From Magnetospirillum moscoviense (GTDB lineage: Bacteria > Pseudomonadota > Alphaproteobacteria > Rhodospirillales > Magnetospirillaceae), in contig NZ_LWQU01000152.1 of NCBI RefSeq assembly GCF_001650635.1, positions 87,668 through 151,667 on the forward strand: a stretch of DNA of 64,000 bases, given 5' to 3'. The notes below the pieces were generated by a model, which was not told where the DNA came from, made no database searches, and saw nothing but the letters and a program-made list of their open reading frames with translations. Position numbers and translations under genes: made by a program. The stretch's first letter is position 1, and each line of letters starts with the position of its first letter. Shown piece by piece: positions 25,600 to 36,201 of this stretch.

Positions 25600-27708
25600 A
25601 TGACATCAGATATGGTGATGCTGCCGCCCCTTCGCGAGGAGCTGTCGTTGCATTGCGGCCCGGCGGCCCATGACGGCTCGCCCACCTGGACCATCCGCGA
25701 CCCGGTGCGCAATCGCTTCTACCGCATCGGCTGGGCCGCCTTCGAGATGCTGAGCCGCTGGCATTTGGGCGACGCCCGGGCGGTGGCGCAGGATTTGCGC
25801 GACCACACCACCTTGCAGGTCGAGATCGAGGACGTCGCCCAGATGGCCCAGTTCCTGGCCGGCCACCTGTTGACCCGGCCGATGGGGCCAAACGACACCG
25901 CCCGGCTGATCGAGCGGGCGGCGGCGCAGAAACATTCGTGGTGGAATTGGCTGTTGCACCATTACCTGTTCTTTCGCATCCCGCTGGTCCGCCCCGACCG
26001 CTGGCTGGGGGCGACCTTGCACCATGTGCGCTGGCTGGGCGGCCGGGGCTTCATGATCGCCACCGCCTTGGCCCTGCTGGCCGGGCTGGTGCTGGTGGGG
26101 CGCCGCTGGGACGAATTCGCCGCCACCTTGGTCGATACCTTCTCGCTGTCGGGCCTGGCCGCCTATGGACTGGCGCTGACCGTGGTCAAGGTGACGCACG
26201 AACTGGCCCACGCCTATACCGCCCGGCATTACGGCTGCCGGGTGCCGACCATGGGGCTGGCCTTCCTGGTGATGTGGCCGGTGCTCTATACCGACGTCAA
26301 CGAGGCGTGGATGCTGGCGTCGCGCCGCCAGCGCCTGCGGGTCGGCTCGGCCGGCATCATGGCCGAGCTGGCCATCGCCGCCTGGGCCACCCTGGCCTGG
26401 GCCTTCCTGCCCGACGGAGCGGCCCGGCAGGCGGCCTTCGTGCTGGCGGCGCTGTCGTGGGTGTCGTCCTTGATCATCAACCTGTCGCCGTTCATGCGGT
26501 TCGACGGCTATTTCCTGCTGATGGACGGGCTGGAGCTGCCCAACCTGCATCCCCGGTCCTTCGCCATGGCGCGCTGGTGGCTGCGCGAGGTCTTGTTCGA
26601 CCTGGGCGAGCGGGCGCCCGAACCGATGGCGCCGCCGCAACGCGCCGCGATGATCGCCTTTGCCTTTCTGGTGTGGATCTATCGGCTGACCTTGTTCCTG
26701 GGCATCGCCGTGCTGGTCTACCACTTCTTCATCAAGGCGGTCGGCATCATGCTGTTCGCGGTGGAAATCGGCTGGTTCGTGCTGATGCCGCTGGTCAGCG
26801 AAATCCGCGAATGGATCAAGCGCCGCCCGCTGATCGAGAAGCGGCAACGCTGGCGCCTGACCGGCGGGCTGCTGGGGGCTCTGCTGGTGGCGTTGGCCCT
26901 GCCGTGGCCGACCCGCATCGAGGCCCCGGCCATCATCCGCGCCCATCCGGTCACCATTCTTTATCTGCCCGGCCCGGCCCGGTTGGCCGAGCGACTGGTC
27001 GGCCCCGGCCAGATGGTGCGGGCCGGCCAGATGATCTATCGCTTCGATTCACCCGACCTGGAACGGCGCCTGGCCATCGTCGACGCCCGCCTGGCCGGTC
27101 GCCAGGGCGAGTTGGAAACCGCCCGGCTGGATATGGCCTACCGCGAGCGCTTGTCGGTCCTGACCGAGGACATCGCCCGCCTGCAGGCGGAACATGCCGC
27201 CCTGGTCGCCGAGCGCGAACGCCTGAACATCACCGCCCCCCATGACGGTCGCCTGGTCGATCTGCCGCCGGCCCTGGATGTCGGCGACTGGGTGTCGGTG
27301 CACCTGCCGCTGGGTTTGGTGCAAGGACAAGTGGGCGCGGTCGCCACCGCCTATGTCGCCGAACATGATCTGGGTCGCATCGCCCCGGGGGCCGAGGTGA
27401 CGGTGGTGCCGACCAGCCTGGACCATGACCGCCTGAGCGGGAAGGTCGCCACCATCGAGCCGGCCCCGGTCAAGCTGCTGGCCGACACCAGCCTGGCCAG
27501 CCAGCAAGGCGGCCCGATCGCCACCTTCGCCAGCCAGGCCGGCCCGATCCCGGAAAGCCCGTGGACCCGGGTGACCATCAGCTTGAATCAGCCGCCGCCG
27601 GCCCACGAATTGCCGGCCACCGCCCTGATCGACGCCGAATCGGCCAGCCCGCTGGGGCGACTGGCCCGCTCGGTGCTGATCATCCTGGTGCGCGAATGGG
27701 GGGCTTGA
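25600..27708 (+). CDS. M50/site-2-protease-like membrane metalloprotease fused to a HlyD domain
   Basis: 702 residues. The soluble N-terminus (1-150) is followed by several TM helices. The zinc site is complete: HELAH at residues 200-204 and the M50 third-ligand motif NLSPFMRFDG (Asp302). A further TM block lies near 355-420. After a TM helix near 430-450 comes a HlyD-like domain: LPGPARLAERLVGPGQMVRAGQMIYRFDSP, a coiled coil of about 55 residues, then NITAPHDGRLVDLPPALDVGDWVSVHLPLG. It resembles the 'putative peptide zinc metalloprotease' (YydH-like) group. ATG 25600 was chosen for its upstream GAGG; an in-frame start at 25510 has no support. As last gene of the TolC-HlyD set, it may cleave or help export the giant protein. 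That role is inference. Confidence 0.9.
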   Translation: MTSDMVMLPPLREELSLHCGPAAHDGSPTWTIRDPVRNRFYRIGWAAFEMLSRWHLGDARAVAQDLRDHTTLQVEIEDVAQMAQFLAGHLLTRPMGPNDTARLIERAAAQKHSWWNWLLHHYLFFRIPLVRPDRWLGATLHHVRWLGGRGFMIATALALLAGLVLVGRRWDEFAATLVDTFSLSGLAAYGLALTVVKVTHELAHAYTARHYGCRVPTMGLAFLVMWPVLYTDVNEAWMLASRRQRLRVGSAGIMAELAIAAWATLAWAFLPDGAARQAAFVLAALSWVSSLIINLSPFMRFDGYFLLMDGLELPNLHPRSFAMARWWLREVLFDLGERAPEPMAPPQRAAMIAFAFLVWIYRLTLFLGIAVLVYHFFIKAVGIMLFAVEIGWFVLMPLVSEIREWIKRRPLIEKRQRWRLTGGLLGALLVALALPWPTRIEAPAIIRAHPVTILYLPGPARLAERLVGPGQMVRAGQMIYRFDSPDLERRLAIVDARLAGRQGELETARLDMAYRERLSVLTEDIARLQAEHAALVAERERLNITAPHDGRLVDLPPALDVGDWVSVHLPLGLVQGQVGAVATAYVAEHDLGRIAPGAEVTVVPTSLDHDRLSGKVATIEPAPVKLLADTSLASQQGGPIATFASQAGPIPESPWTRVTISLNQPPPAHELPATALIDAESASPLGRLARSVLIILVREWGA

Positions 27709-27778
27709 TCCGCCTCAAGGTTCAGGCCGGCCGTCCGGGCTAGGGTAGCCCAACCTTCAAACAATTCCGGTTCGCGCC

Positions 27779-28075
27779 ATGCCCACACCCGACGACATCA
27801 CCCAATTGCTGCGGGCGGTCATCGACCCCGATGTCGGCATCAACATCGTTGAGCTTGGCTTGGTGGAAAGCGTCGTCGTCGCGGATGGATTGGTGCGGGT
27901 CGATCTGATCATGACCACCCCGGCCTGCCCGCAGACCGGCCACCTGCAAGACGAGGCCGCCCGGGTGATCGCCAAGGCCGGCTTCGATACGCGGGTCACG
28001 GTGCTGGAGGCCCCGCTGTGGCAGCCATCCCGGATGAGCGCGTTGGCCCGCAAAAGCCTGGGATGGGACGCATGA
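27779..28075 (+). CDS. MIP18/DUF59-family metal-sulfur cluster assembly factor
   Basis: 98 residues; the whole protein is a MIP18 (SufT/PaaD-like) domain: ITQLLRAVIDPDVGINIVELGLVESV near residue 10, and the single conserved cysteine in LIMTTPACPQTGHLQ near 50. Family members help mature Fe-S or other metal-cluster proteins in the cytoplasm. The stop overlaps the next gene's start (ATGA at 28072-28075). That coupling to an NnrS-like membrane protein suggests a job related to NO/nitrosative stress or heme-copper enzymes. Confidence 0.9.
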   Translation: MPTPDDITQLLRAVIDPDVGINIVELGLVESVVVADGLVRVDLIMTTPACPQTGHLQDEAARVIAKAGFDTRVTVLEAPLWQPSRMSALARKSLGWDA

Positions 28076-29127
28076 GCCCGCCGCGCCTGCCGCTTTTGCT
28101 GATGGGGGCGATCTGTCTGCTGACCGGCATGGTGGCCGGGCTGGGCCGTCTGGGCTTCGCCATCCCCGACATGATCGGCATCCACCTGCATGGCCCCTTG
28201 ATGGTGTGCGGCTTCTTCGGCACCGTCATCGGTCTGGAACGCGCCGTCGCCCTGCAAAGGCCCTGGACCTTCGCCGCCCCCTTCGCCACCGGCGGCGGCG
28301 GCTTGTTGATGCTGGCCGGCCAGGAAGTGCCCGGTGCGGTGATGCTGACCCTTGGGTCATGGGTATTCCTGGCTGGCGCGATCAGCGTGGTCCGCCGCCA
28401 GCCCGAGCCCTTTACCCGTCTGATGGCCCTGGCCGCCCTGTTGTGGGGTGTCGGCAACCTGTTGTGGCTGGCGGGCAGCCCGGTCGCCGAGATCGTTCCC
28501 CTGTGGGCGTCGTTCCTGGTGCTGACCATCGCCGGCGAGCGGCTGGAATTGTCGCGCTTCCTGCCGCCGTCCCGCCTGCGTCTGCCGACCATGGTGGTGC
28601 CGGTGGCGCTGATCGGATCAGCTGCGGCGGCCTCGGCCATGGGCTGGGGGCAGGCTTGGCTGCTGTTCGGGCTGGGCCTGGTGGCCCTGGTGGTCTGGTC
28701 GGCCATCAACGACGTCATCCGCCGCACCATCCGCCAGACCGGCCTGACCCGCTATGTCGCCATCTGCCTGGCCTCGGGCTATGGCTGGCTGGCGGTGGCG
28801 GGAATGCTGTTCCCCGCCCTGGCCGACGGGCTGGCAACACCTTTCTATGACGCCGCCCTGCATGCCCTGTTCGTCGGCTTCGTGTTCGCCATGGTATTCG
28901 GCCACGCCCCGGTGATCCTGCCGGCGGTGTTGAAGGTGCGGCTGCCGTTCAAACCCTATTTCTATGTTCCGTTGGCCCTGTTGCATGGATCGCTGCTGGC
29001 CCGGCTGGCCGGCGACTTCACCGCCAACGAGGCCCTGCGCATGGCCGGAGGCTTGGCGAACGTCGCCGCCATTCTCATCTTCATGGTGACGGTGGTGGCC
29101 ACCGTCCTGCTGGCGCGAAACCAATAA
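28072..29127 (+). CDS. polytopic membrane protein, NnrS-like
   Basis: 351 residues with about eleven or twelve hydrophobic helices and almost no soluble part. Histidines lie inside or next to helices (IGIHLHGPLMVCGFFGTVIGLERA, ALHALFVGFVFAMVFGHAPVILPAV). This recalls NnrS, a heme/copper-binding membrane protein linked to nitric-oxide response. I cannot assign it firmly. ATG 28072 overlaps the MIP18 stop and begins MSPPRLPLLLMGA; an in-frame ATG at 28063 is the alternative. The 97-base gap to rubrerythrin holds that operon's promoter. Confidence 0.75.
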   Translation: MSPPRLPLLLMGAICLLTGMVAGLGRLGFAIPDMIGIHLHGPLMVCGFFGTVIGLERAVALQRPWTFAAPFATGGGGLLMLAGQEVPGAVMLTLGSWVFLAGAISVVRRQPEPFTRLMALAALLWGVGNLLWLAGSPVAEIVPLWASFLVLTIAGERLELSRFLPPSRLRLPTMVVPVALIGSAAAASAMGWGQAWLLFGLGLVALVVWSAINDVIRRTIRQTGLTRYVAICLASGYGWLAVAGMLFPALADGLATPFYDAALHALFVGFVFAMVFGHAPVILPAVLKVRLPFKPYFYVPLALLHGSLLARLAGDFTANEALRMAGGLANVAAILIFMVTVVATVLLARNQ

Positions 29128-29139
29128 TCGACACAATCG

Positions 29140-29154
29140 ATTTCTATAAGAAAT
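29140..29154. promoter_or_regulatory. palindromic operator-like site in the rubrerythrin promoter region
   Basis: ATTTCTATAAGAAAT is a perfect 6-bp inverted repeat around ATA, 71-85 bases before the rubrerythrin ATG, in a markedly A+T-rich stretch. Its size resembles sites of Fur/Irr/PerR-type iron or peroxide regulators, but I cannot say which protein binds. Confidence 0.4.
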
Positions 29155-29188
29155 ATTACGAGTTTCATCGATGAGATGAATTTCGATA

Positions 29189-29223
29189 GGGTCTCTCCAT
29201 CAGCCGATCCCAAGGAGAGACCC
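29189..29223 (+). promoter_or_regulatory. RNA hairpin covering the rubrerythrin Shine-Dalgarno
   Basis: GGGTCTCTCC (29189-29198) pairs perfectly with GGAGAGACCC (29214-29223) across a 15-base loop. The right arm contains the ribosome site AAGGAG and ends two bases before ATG 29225. Folding would hide the site, so translation may be controlled by temperature, a protein, an sRNA or a ligand. Confidence 0.6.
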
Positions 29224-29224
29224 C

Positions 29225-29704
29225 ATGGCCGACAACAACACCTCACCTACCATCAAGAACCTGGAAGCGGCCTTCGCCGGCGAATCCATGGCGAACCGCA
29301 AATACCTCTATTTCGCCCGCCGCGCCCGCGAGCTGGGCGCCGTCGAGGTCGCCGAAGTGTTCGAGCGCACTGCCGAGCAGGAAACCGCGCACGCCTTCGG
29401 CCACCTGGAACTGCTGTACCCGGCAGACCAACTGACGGTCGCCAAGATGCTGCAGCTGGCCATCGACGGCGAGACCTACGAATATTCCGAAATGTATCCG
29501 TCGTTCCGCCACATGGCCGTCCAGGAAGGCAACCAGGCCGCCGTGGCCGAGATCGACGAGCAGATCGCCGAATCGAAGGAACATGCCGAACGCTTCGCCA
29601 AGATCCTCGCCACCGCCTCCAAGCGCTTCGCCGCCCTGGCCAAGGTCGAGGAAAAGCACGCCAACCACTATCGCGAAACCCTGGCCGCCTTCGGCGCCAA
29701 GTAA
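29225..29704 (+). CDS. rubrerythrin, diiron domain only
   Basis: Cytoplasmic non-heme diiron peroxidase that reduces hydrogen peroxide; 159 residues. The four-helix-bundle ligands are visible: [34 protein letters not shown], and a second pair in [15 protein letters not shown] and [14 protein letters not shown]. The C-terminal rubredoxin domain of classical rubrerythrin is absent; a separate rubredoxin gene follows 16 bases later, with a reductase after it. The three proteins therefore form a complete electron chain NAD(P)H-reductase-rubredoxin-rubrerythrin. An SD-sequestering hairpin precedes it. Confidence 0.95.
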   Translation: MADNNTSPTIKNLEAAFAGESMANRKYLYFARRARELGAVEVAEVFERTAEQETAHAFGHLELLYPADQLTVAKMLQLAIDGETYEYSEMYPSFRHMAVQEGNQAAVAEIDEQIAESKEHAERFAKILATASKRFAALAKVEEKHANHYRETLAAFGAK

Positions 29705-29720
29705 TCAGGAGGAACCCGCC

Positions 29721-29885
29721 ATGAAGAAGTACGTCTGCATCGTCTGCAACTTCGTCTACGACCCCGCTTTGGGCATGCCCGAGGACGGCATCGCCCCGGG
29801 CACCGCCTTCGAGGACATCCCCGCCGACTGGTGCTGCCCGGAATGCGGCGTCTCGAAGGACGATTTCGAACCTCTGGAGGGATAG
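29721..29885 (+). CDS. rubredoxin
   Basis: 54-residue one-iron electron carrier. The two Cys pairs that bind the Fe(SCys)4 centre are CIVC (residues 6-9) and CPEC (about 39-42), with the core [21 protein letters not shown] and [20 protein letters not shown] perfect AGGAGG ribosome site lies eleven bases before ATG 29721. It lies between rubrerythrin and the FAD reductase and is their likely shuttle. Confidence 0.97.
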   Translation: MKKYVCIVCNFVYDPALGMPEDGIAPGTAFEDIPADWCCPECGVSKDDFEPLEG

Positions 29886-29888
29886 ATC

Positions 29889-31052
29889 ATGAGCGCCGCC
29901 AATGCCAACAACGTGGTCGTGGTCGGCAGCGGGTTGGGGGGATACACCCTGGCCCGCGAGCTGAGAAAGAAGGACCCCGCAGTGTCGATCACCATCGTCA
30001 CCGGCGACGGCGGCGAATCCTATGGCAAGCCGATGCTGTCCAACGCCTTGGCCCAAGGCAAGGACGTCTCGGCCCTGGTCCAGAAATCGGCCGCCCAGAT
30101 GGCGGCCGACCTGGGGGCCACGCTGCTGACCCGCAGCTTCGTCAAGGAAATCGACCGCCAGGGCAAGACCATCACCGTCACCGGCCCCGACGGCCAGCCC
30201 CGCCCCCTGGCCTATGGCCGGCTGGTGCTGGCCATCGGTGCCGATCCCCGCCCCTATGCGGTGCCGGGCTCGGACAATGTCCGCATCCACACCGTCAACG
30301 ACCTTGACGATTACGCCGCCTGGCGCGACGGACTGCGGCCCGGTCTGCGGGTCTTGCTGGTGGGCGCCGGCCTGATCGGGGCCGAATTCGCCAACGACCT
30401 GGCCTTGGCCGGCATGGTGCCGACCATCGTCGATCCGGCGCCTTGGCCCCTGGGTCGGCTGCTGCCGCAGGAACTGGGGGCGGAAGTGGCGAAGGCGCTG
30501 GAAGGTGCCGGCATCACCTTGCGCCTGGGCCGCACCATCGCCCGCATCGAACCAGGCCTGGCCCATCTGGATGACGGTACCGCCATCGCCTTCGACCGCG
30601 CGCTGTCGGCGATCGGCCTGGTTCCGCGCACCGGTCTGGCCAGCGCCGCCGGGCTCGCCATCGACAAGGGCATCGTCGTCGATCGCCGACTGACCACCAG
30701 TGACCCGTCGATCTTCGCCATCGGCGATTGCGCCCAGACCGAGGCTGGCCCCCTGCCCTTCGTGCTGCCGTTGATGGCCCAGGCCCGCGCCCTGGCCTCC
30801 ACCCTGGCCGGCACGCCCACCGATCTGACCCTGCCGGCCCTGCCGGTGGCGGTGAAGATCCCCGCCCTGCCGACGGTGGTGTGCCCGCCGCCGCCCGGCA
30901 TGGCGGGCGAGTGGCGGATCACCGGAACCGGCCCCGACCGCAAGGCGTTGTTCGTCGCCGCCGACGGGCAGCCGGTCGGGTTCGCCCTGACCGGCAACCA
31001 TATCGGCGAGCGACAGGCGATGGCCCGGGACATGCCGGCCATCCTGGCGTGA
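29889..31052 (+). CDS. rubredoxin-NAD(+) reductase, FAD-dependent
   Basis: 387-residue pyridine nucleotide-disulfide-type oxidoreductase that passes electrons from NAD(P)H to rubredoxin. The FAD Rossmann motif is VVVGSGLGGYTLARELR (about 10-26). The NAD(P)H motif is LLVGAGLIGAEFANDLALAG (about 155-175). The second FAD motif is SIFAIGDCAQ (about 275). A C-terminal domain of about 75 residues resembles the rubredoxin-binding domain of AlkT/RubB-type reductases. It starts four bases after the rubredoxin stop, with GGAGGG inside the end of that gene. A 14-bp hairpin follows. Confidence 0.95.
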   Translation: MSAANANNVVVVGSGLGGYTLARELRKKDPAVSITIVTGDGGESYGKPMLSNALAQGKDVSALVQKSAAQMAADLGATLLTRSFVKEIDRQGKTITVTGPDGQPRPLAYGRLVLAIGADPRPYAVPGSDNVRIHTVNDLDDYAAWRDGLRPGLRVLLVGAGLIGAEFANDLALAGMVPTIVDPAPWPLGRLLPQELGAEVAKALEGAGITLRLGRTIARIEPGLAHLDDGTAIAFDRALSAIGLVPRTGLASAAGLAIDKGIVVDRRLTTSDPSIFAIGDCAQTEAGPLPFVLPLMAQARALASTLAGTPTDLTLPALPVAVKIPALPTVVCPPPPGMAGEWRITGTGPDRKALFVAADGQPVGFALTGNHIGERQAMARDMPAILA

Positions 31053-31072
31053 TCGATTTTCCGAAGAAGGGG

Positions 31073-31105
31073 TCGACCGGGGTTCCGCAAGGGAACCCCG
31101 GTCGA
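31073..31105 (+). terminator. strong stem-loop after the rubredoxin reductase gene
   Basis: Perfect 14-bp arms (31073-31086 and 31092-31105) enclose GCAAG, 20 bases after the reductase stop. The sequence after it is G-rich rather than T-rich, so it may act as an mRNA 3' end stabiliser or a rho-assisted stop rather than a textbook terminator. Confidence 0.5.
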
Positions 31106-31362
31106 GGCCAGCACCCCTGTGGGGGGGGAGGGGGGAGGAGCGCCGGCCGGTAGAAATGTCATCCCGATGTCAAAAAGACCGGGCAAACCTAACTAGCATG
31201 GTGGATGCTGCATTGCAAACATGATGCGCACACCCATTTCGCTACATTAGCAATTATTCATATTGCTTGCAACCGCGGAATTCTGCGCCGATTGCGAGAG
31301 ATCCATATCAGCGATGCAACAATGCGCAGGTGGAATGCGAAGACCGCATACCAATCTCCGCG
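31106..31362. other. non-coding region with a PhoB-box-like repeat, between rubredoxin reductase and clpB
   Basis: No credible gene is seen. A purine run (GGGGGGGGAGGGGGGAGGAG) lies near 31120-31140. ATGTCAT (31156-31162) and ATGTCAA (31167-31173) recur with an 11-base period like a PhoB box. From about 31195 to 31360 the sequence is A+T-rich. Since both flanking genes end here, a promoter facing right would make only non-coding RNA. Confidence 0.4.
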
Positions 31363-33951
<2,589 letters not shown>

Positions 33952-34067
33952 CTATTCCTCCGGCACGCGACGGACGCGACCTGGGCCCCACCCGGTGGCG
34001 ACCCCTGGCGTCCTCGACAGAACAGACAATGATGTAAGGGACTTTCCGCGTCCCGCAATGGCCCGAT

Positions 34068-35156
34068 TCACCGGGCCAGGACTTGGTCGCAGATGGATTT
34101 GGTGTCCCAACTGGACCGGGTCCCCAGGCTGGCCTTGATGTCGGGCCACATGGTCTCGAAGGTCTGGCGCCCCAGGTCGCGCAGATGGACCAGGAAGTCC
34201 CAGGCCGGCGCGTCCTTCGAGGTGATGCCCATGGCCGAAAGGTCGGCATCGGCCTCGATCCGGTGCAGGTTGACGCGGCGCAGGCCGGCCTCGGCCTTGA
34301 CGTGGCCGGCATCGATCAACTGGTTCAGGGTCTCGATGGCGTGGACCTCGTGGACCAGGCTGGCCGATTGGGTGATCTCGCCGAGGCGGTCCATGATCTG
34401 GCGCGGCCCCCTGGGGACGCCGTCCCGGTGCAGCGGCGACAGCGTCACCAGCAGCAGGTCGTCGCAGCCGACCGTGCGCATATGATCGACCAGCGGGGCC
34501 AGCGGCGGATTGCCCATGACGCCGCCGTCCCAGTAATGGCGGCCATCGACCTTCACGCTTTGGACCGCGGGCGCCGAGGCCGACGCCTTCAGGGCATCGG
34601 GCGAGACCGCGCCATCGACGAACAACTGGCGGCGGCATTCCTCGATGTCGGTGGCGGCGACCATCACCGTCGGGATGCCCTTTTCCGGCCGGGCCAGGAT
34701 CGCCGGCAGATCGGGAAACACCGTGCGCATCACACCGGCCAGGTAATTGCCGATACCGATATCCGGCGGCGCCAGGCTGGCGGCGGCGACGTCGGCGAAA
34801 CGGGCCGCCGGGCTTTCGTCGATGTTCCAGCTGGGCGACAGGCCGATGGTGGCGACGAACGGATTGCCGCCCCAGAAGGCGGCCTGCGCCAAAGTGCCCC
34901 ACAGATGCTCGATCTTGGCGCGGGCGGCCTCGGCCAGGCGCTTGTTGCGCGCTGCGGCGGGGCCGGAAAGCGCAGCCCCCTCATGCATGCCATAGGCGAG
35001 CGCGGTGGCGTTCAGCGCCCCGGCCGAGGCCCCCGACAGGCCGGCCAGTTCGACCGAGCCCTTGGCGACTTCGGCCAGCAAGCCTTCCAGCACGCCCCAG
35101 GTGAACGCGCCATGCGCGCCGCCGCCCTGCAGCGCCAATGCGATCTGCCGTGCCAT
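34068..35156 (-). CDS. patatin-like phospholipase
   Basis: 362-residue lipid acyl hydrolase with a Ser-Asp dyad. The glycine-rich oxyanion element is ALQGGGAHGAFTWGVLEGLL (residues 7-26). The nucleophile elbow is LSGASAGALNA (Ser near 42). The catalytic Asp is in YWDGGVMGNPPLAPL (about 210). No signal peptide is seen, so it is probably cytoplasmic or membrane-associated. The C-terminal part (DLGRQTFETMWPDIKASLG) is typical of proteobacterial members linked to polyhydroxyalkanoate or lipid metabolism. Substrate is unknown. It is transcribed with or before clpB (116-base gap). Confidence 0.93.
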   Translation of the reverse strand: MARQIALALQGGGAHGAFTWGVLEGLLAEVAKGSVELAGLSGASAGALNATALAYGMHEGAALSGPAAARNKRLAEAARAKIEHLWGTLAQAAFWGGNPFVATIGLSPSWNIDESPAARFADVAAASLAPPDIGIGNYLAGVMRTVFPDLPAILARPEKGIPTVMVAATDIEECRRQLFVDGAVSPDALKASASAPAVQSVKVDGRHYWDGGVMGNPPLAPLVDHMRTVGCDDLLLVTLSPLHRDGVPRGPRQIMDRLGEITQSASLVHEVHAIETLNQLIDAGHVKAEAGLRRVNLHRIEADADLSAMGITSKDAPAWDFLVHLRDLGRQTFETMWPDIKASLGTRSSWDTKSICDQVLAR

Positions 35157-35250
35157 GATGGGGCCTCCCCTGATGATTTTTATGTGGGAAAAAGCCTACG
35201 CCAAGCCCGGCCATTGGGCAATCGCGGCGAAATTCTGCTAAGGTCCGCCC

Positions 35251-36201
35251 ATGTCGTCGATCCTGGCCGCGCTGGCCCCTATCTTCCTGCTGATCCTGCT
35301 GGGGCACCTGATCCGGCGCACCGGATTCGTGGCCGAATCCTTCTGGGCTTCGGCCGAGAAGCTGACCTATTTCGTGCTGTTCCCGGCCCTTTTGATCGCC
35401 AACCTGGCCGAGGCCCGGCTGGACGGCCTGCCGGTCGCCATGATCGCTGGGTCCCAGGCCGCCGCCATCCTGACCATGGCCGGCCTGATCACCGGGGCCG
35501 CCGCCTTGGGCTGGCGGGCCGGGCTGGATGGCCCCGGGTTCAGTTCGCTGTTCCAGTCGATGATCCGCCCCAACACCTATGTCGGTTTCGCCGCCGCCGC
35601 CGGCCTGTACGGCGCCCACGGCGTGACGCTGACTGCCATCTGCGTCGCCATGGTGGTGCCGCTGGTCAACCTGTTATCCGTGCTGGCCCTGCTGCACTGG
35701 ACCGGCAACGGCCGGGGAAGCGGCTGGCGGCTGGTGCTGCCGGTGATCAAGAACCCGCTGATCGCCGCCTGCCTGGTCGGCATCGCCCTTAACATGACCG
35801 GGATCGGCCTGCCGCCGATCATCGGGCCGTTCCTGAAGATCCTGGGCCAGGCGGCCCTGGCCATCGGCCTGTTGGCGGTGGGCGCAGGGCTTGAACCGGC
35901 GGCGGTCAGGAATGGCGGCATGTCCATGGGCTGGGCCGTGGCCGGCAAGCTGGTCGGCATGCCGTTCCTGGCCGGGCTGATCGCCTGGGGATTGGGATTG
36001 CGCGGCACCGAATTGGCGGTGTCGGTGCTGTATGCCGGCCTGCCGGTGGCGCCCAACGCCTATGTGTTGGCCCGCCAGATGGGCGGCGACGCCAAGCTGG
36101 TGGCGGCGATGATCACGCTGACCACCCTGGTGGCCGGCCTGACCCTGCCGGTGGCGGGCGTGGTGGCGCAATGGGCCGGGTCTGCTATAGTCGGGCCATG
36201 A
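35251..36201 (+). CDS. AEC-family (auxin efflux carrier-like) transporter
   Basis: 316-residue inner-membrane permease with about ten TM helices in two repeats, as in the AEC family (MdcF/YfdV-like). Typical segments are LIRRTGFVAESFWASAEKLTYFVLFPALLIANLA at the start and SVLYAGLPVAPNAYVLARQMGGD near residue 260. Substrates of bacterial members are often malate/malonate-type anions or unknown. It is divergent from the patatin gene. Its last bases overlap the RNase R start (ATGA). Confidence 0.9.
   Translation: MSSILAALAPIFLLILLGHLIRRTGFVAESFWASAEKLTYFVLFPALLIANLAEARLDGLPVAMIAGSQAAAILTMAGLITGAAALGWRAGLDGPGFSSLFQSMIRPNTYVGFAAAAGLYGAHGVTLTAICVAMVVPLVNLLSVLALLHWTGNGRGSGWRLVLPVIKNPLIAACLVGIALNMTGIGLPPIIGPFLKILGQAALAIGLLAVGAGLEPAAVRNGGMSMGWAVAGKLVGMPFLAGLIAWGLGLRGTELAVSVLYAGLPVAPNAYVLARQMGGDAKLVAAMITLTTLVAGLTLPVAGVVAQWAGSAIVGP

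Noticed and set aside
33952..34067. Heat-shock (sigma-32) promoter before clpB
   Set aside because: No sequence close to CTTGAA-N-CCCAT was found on the minus strand in this gap.
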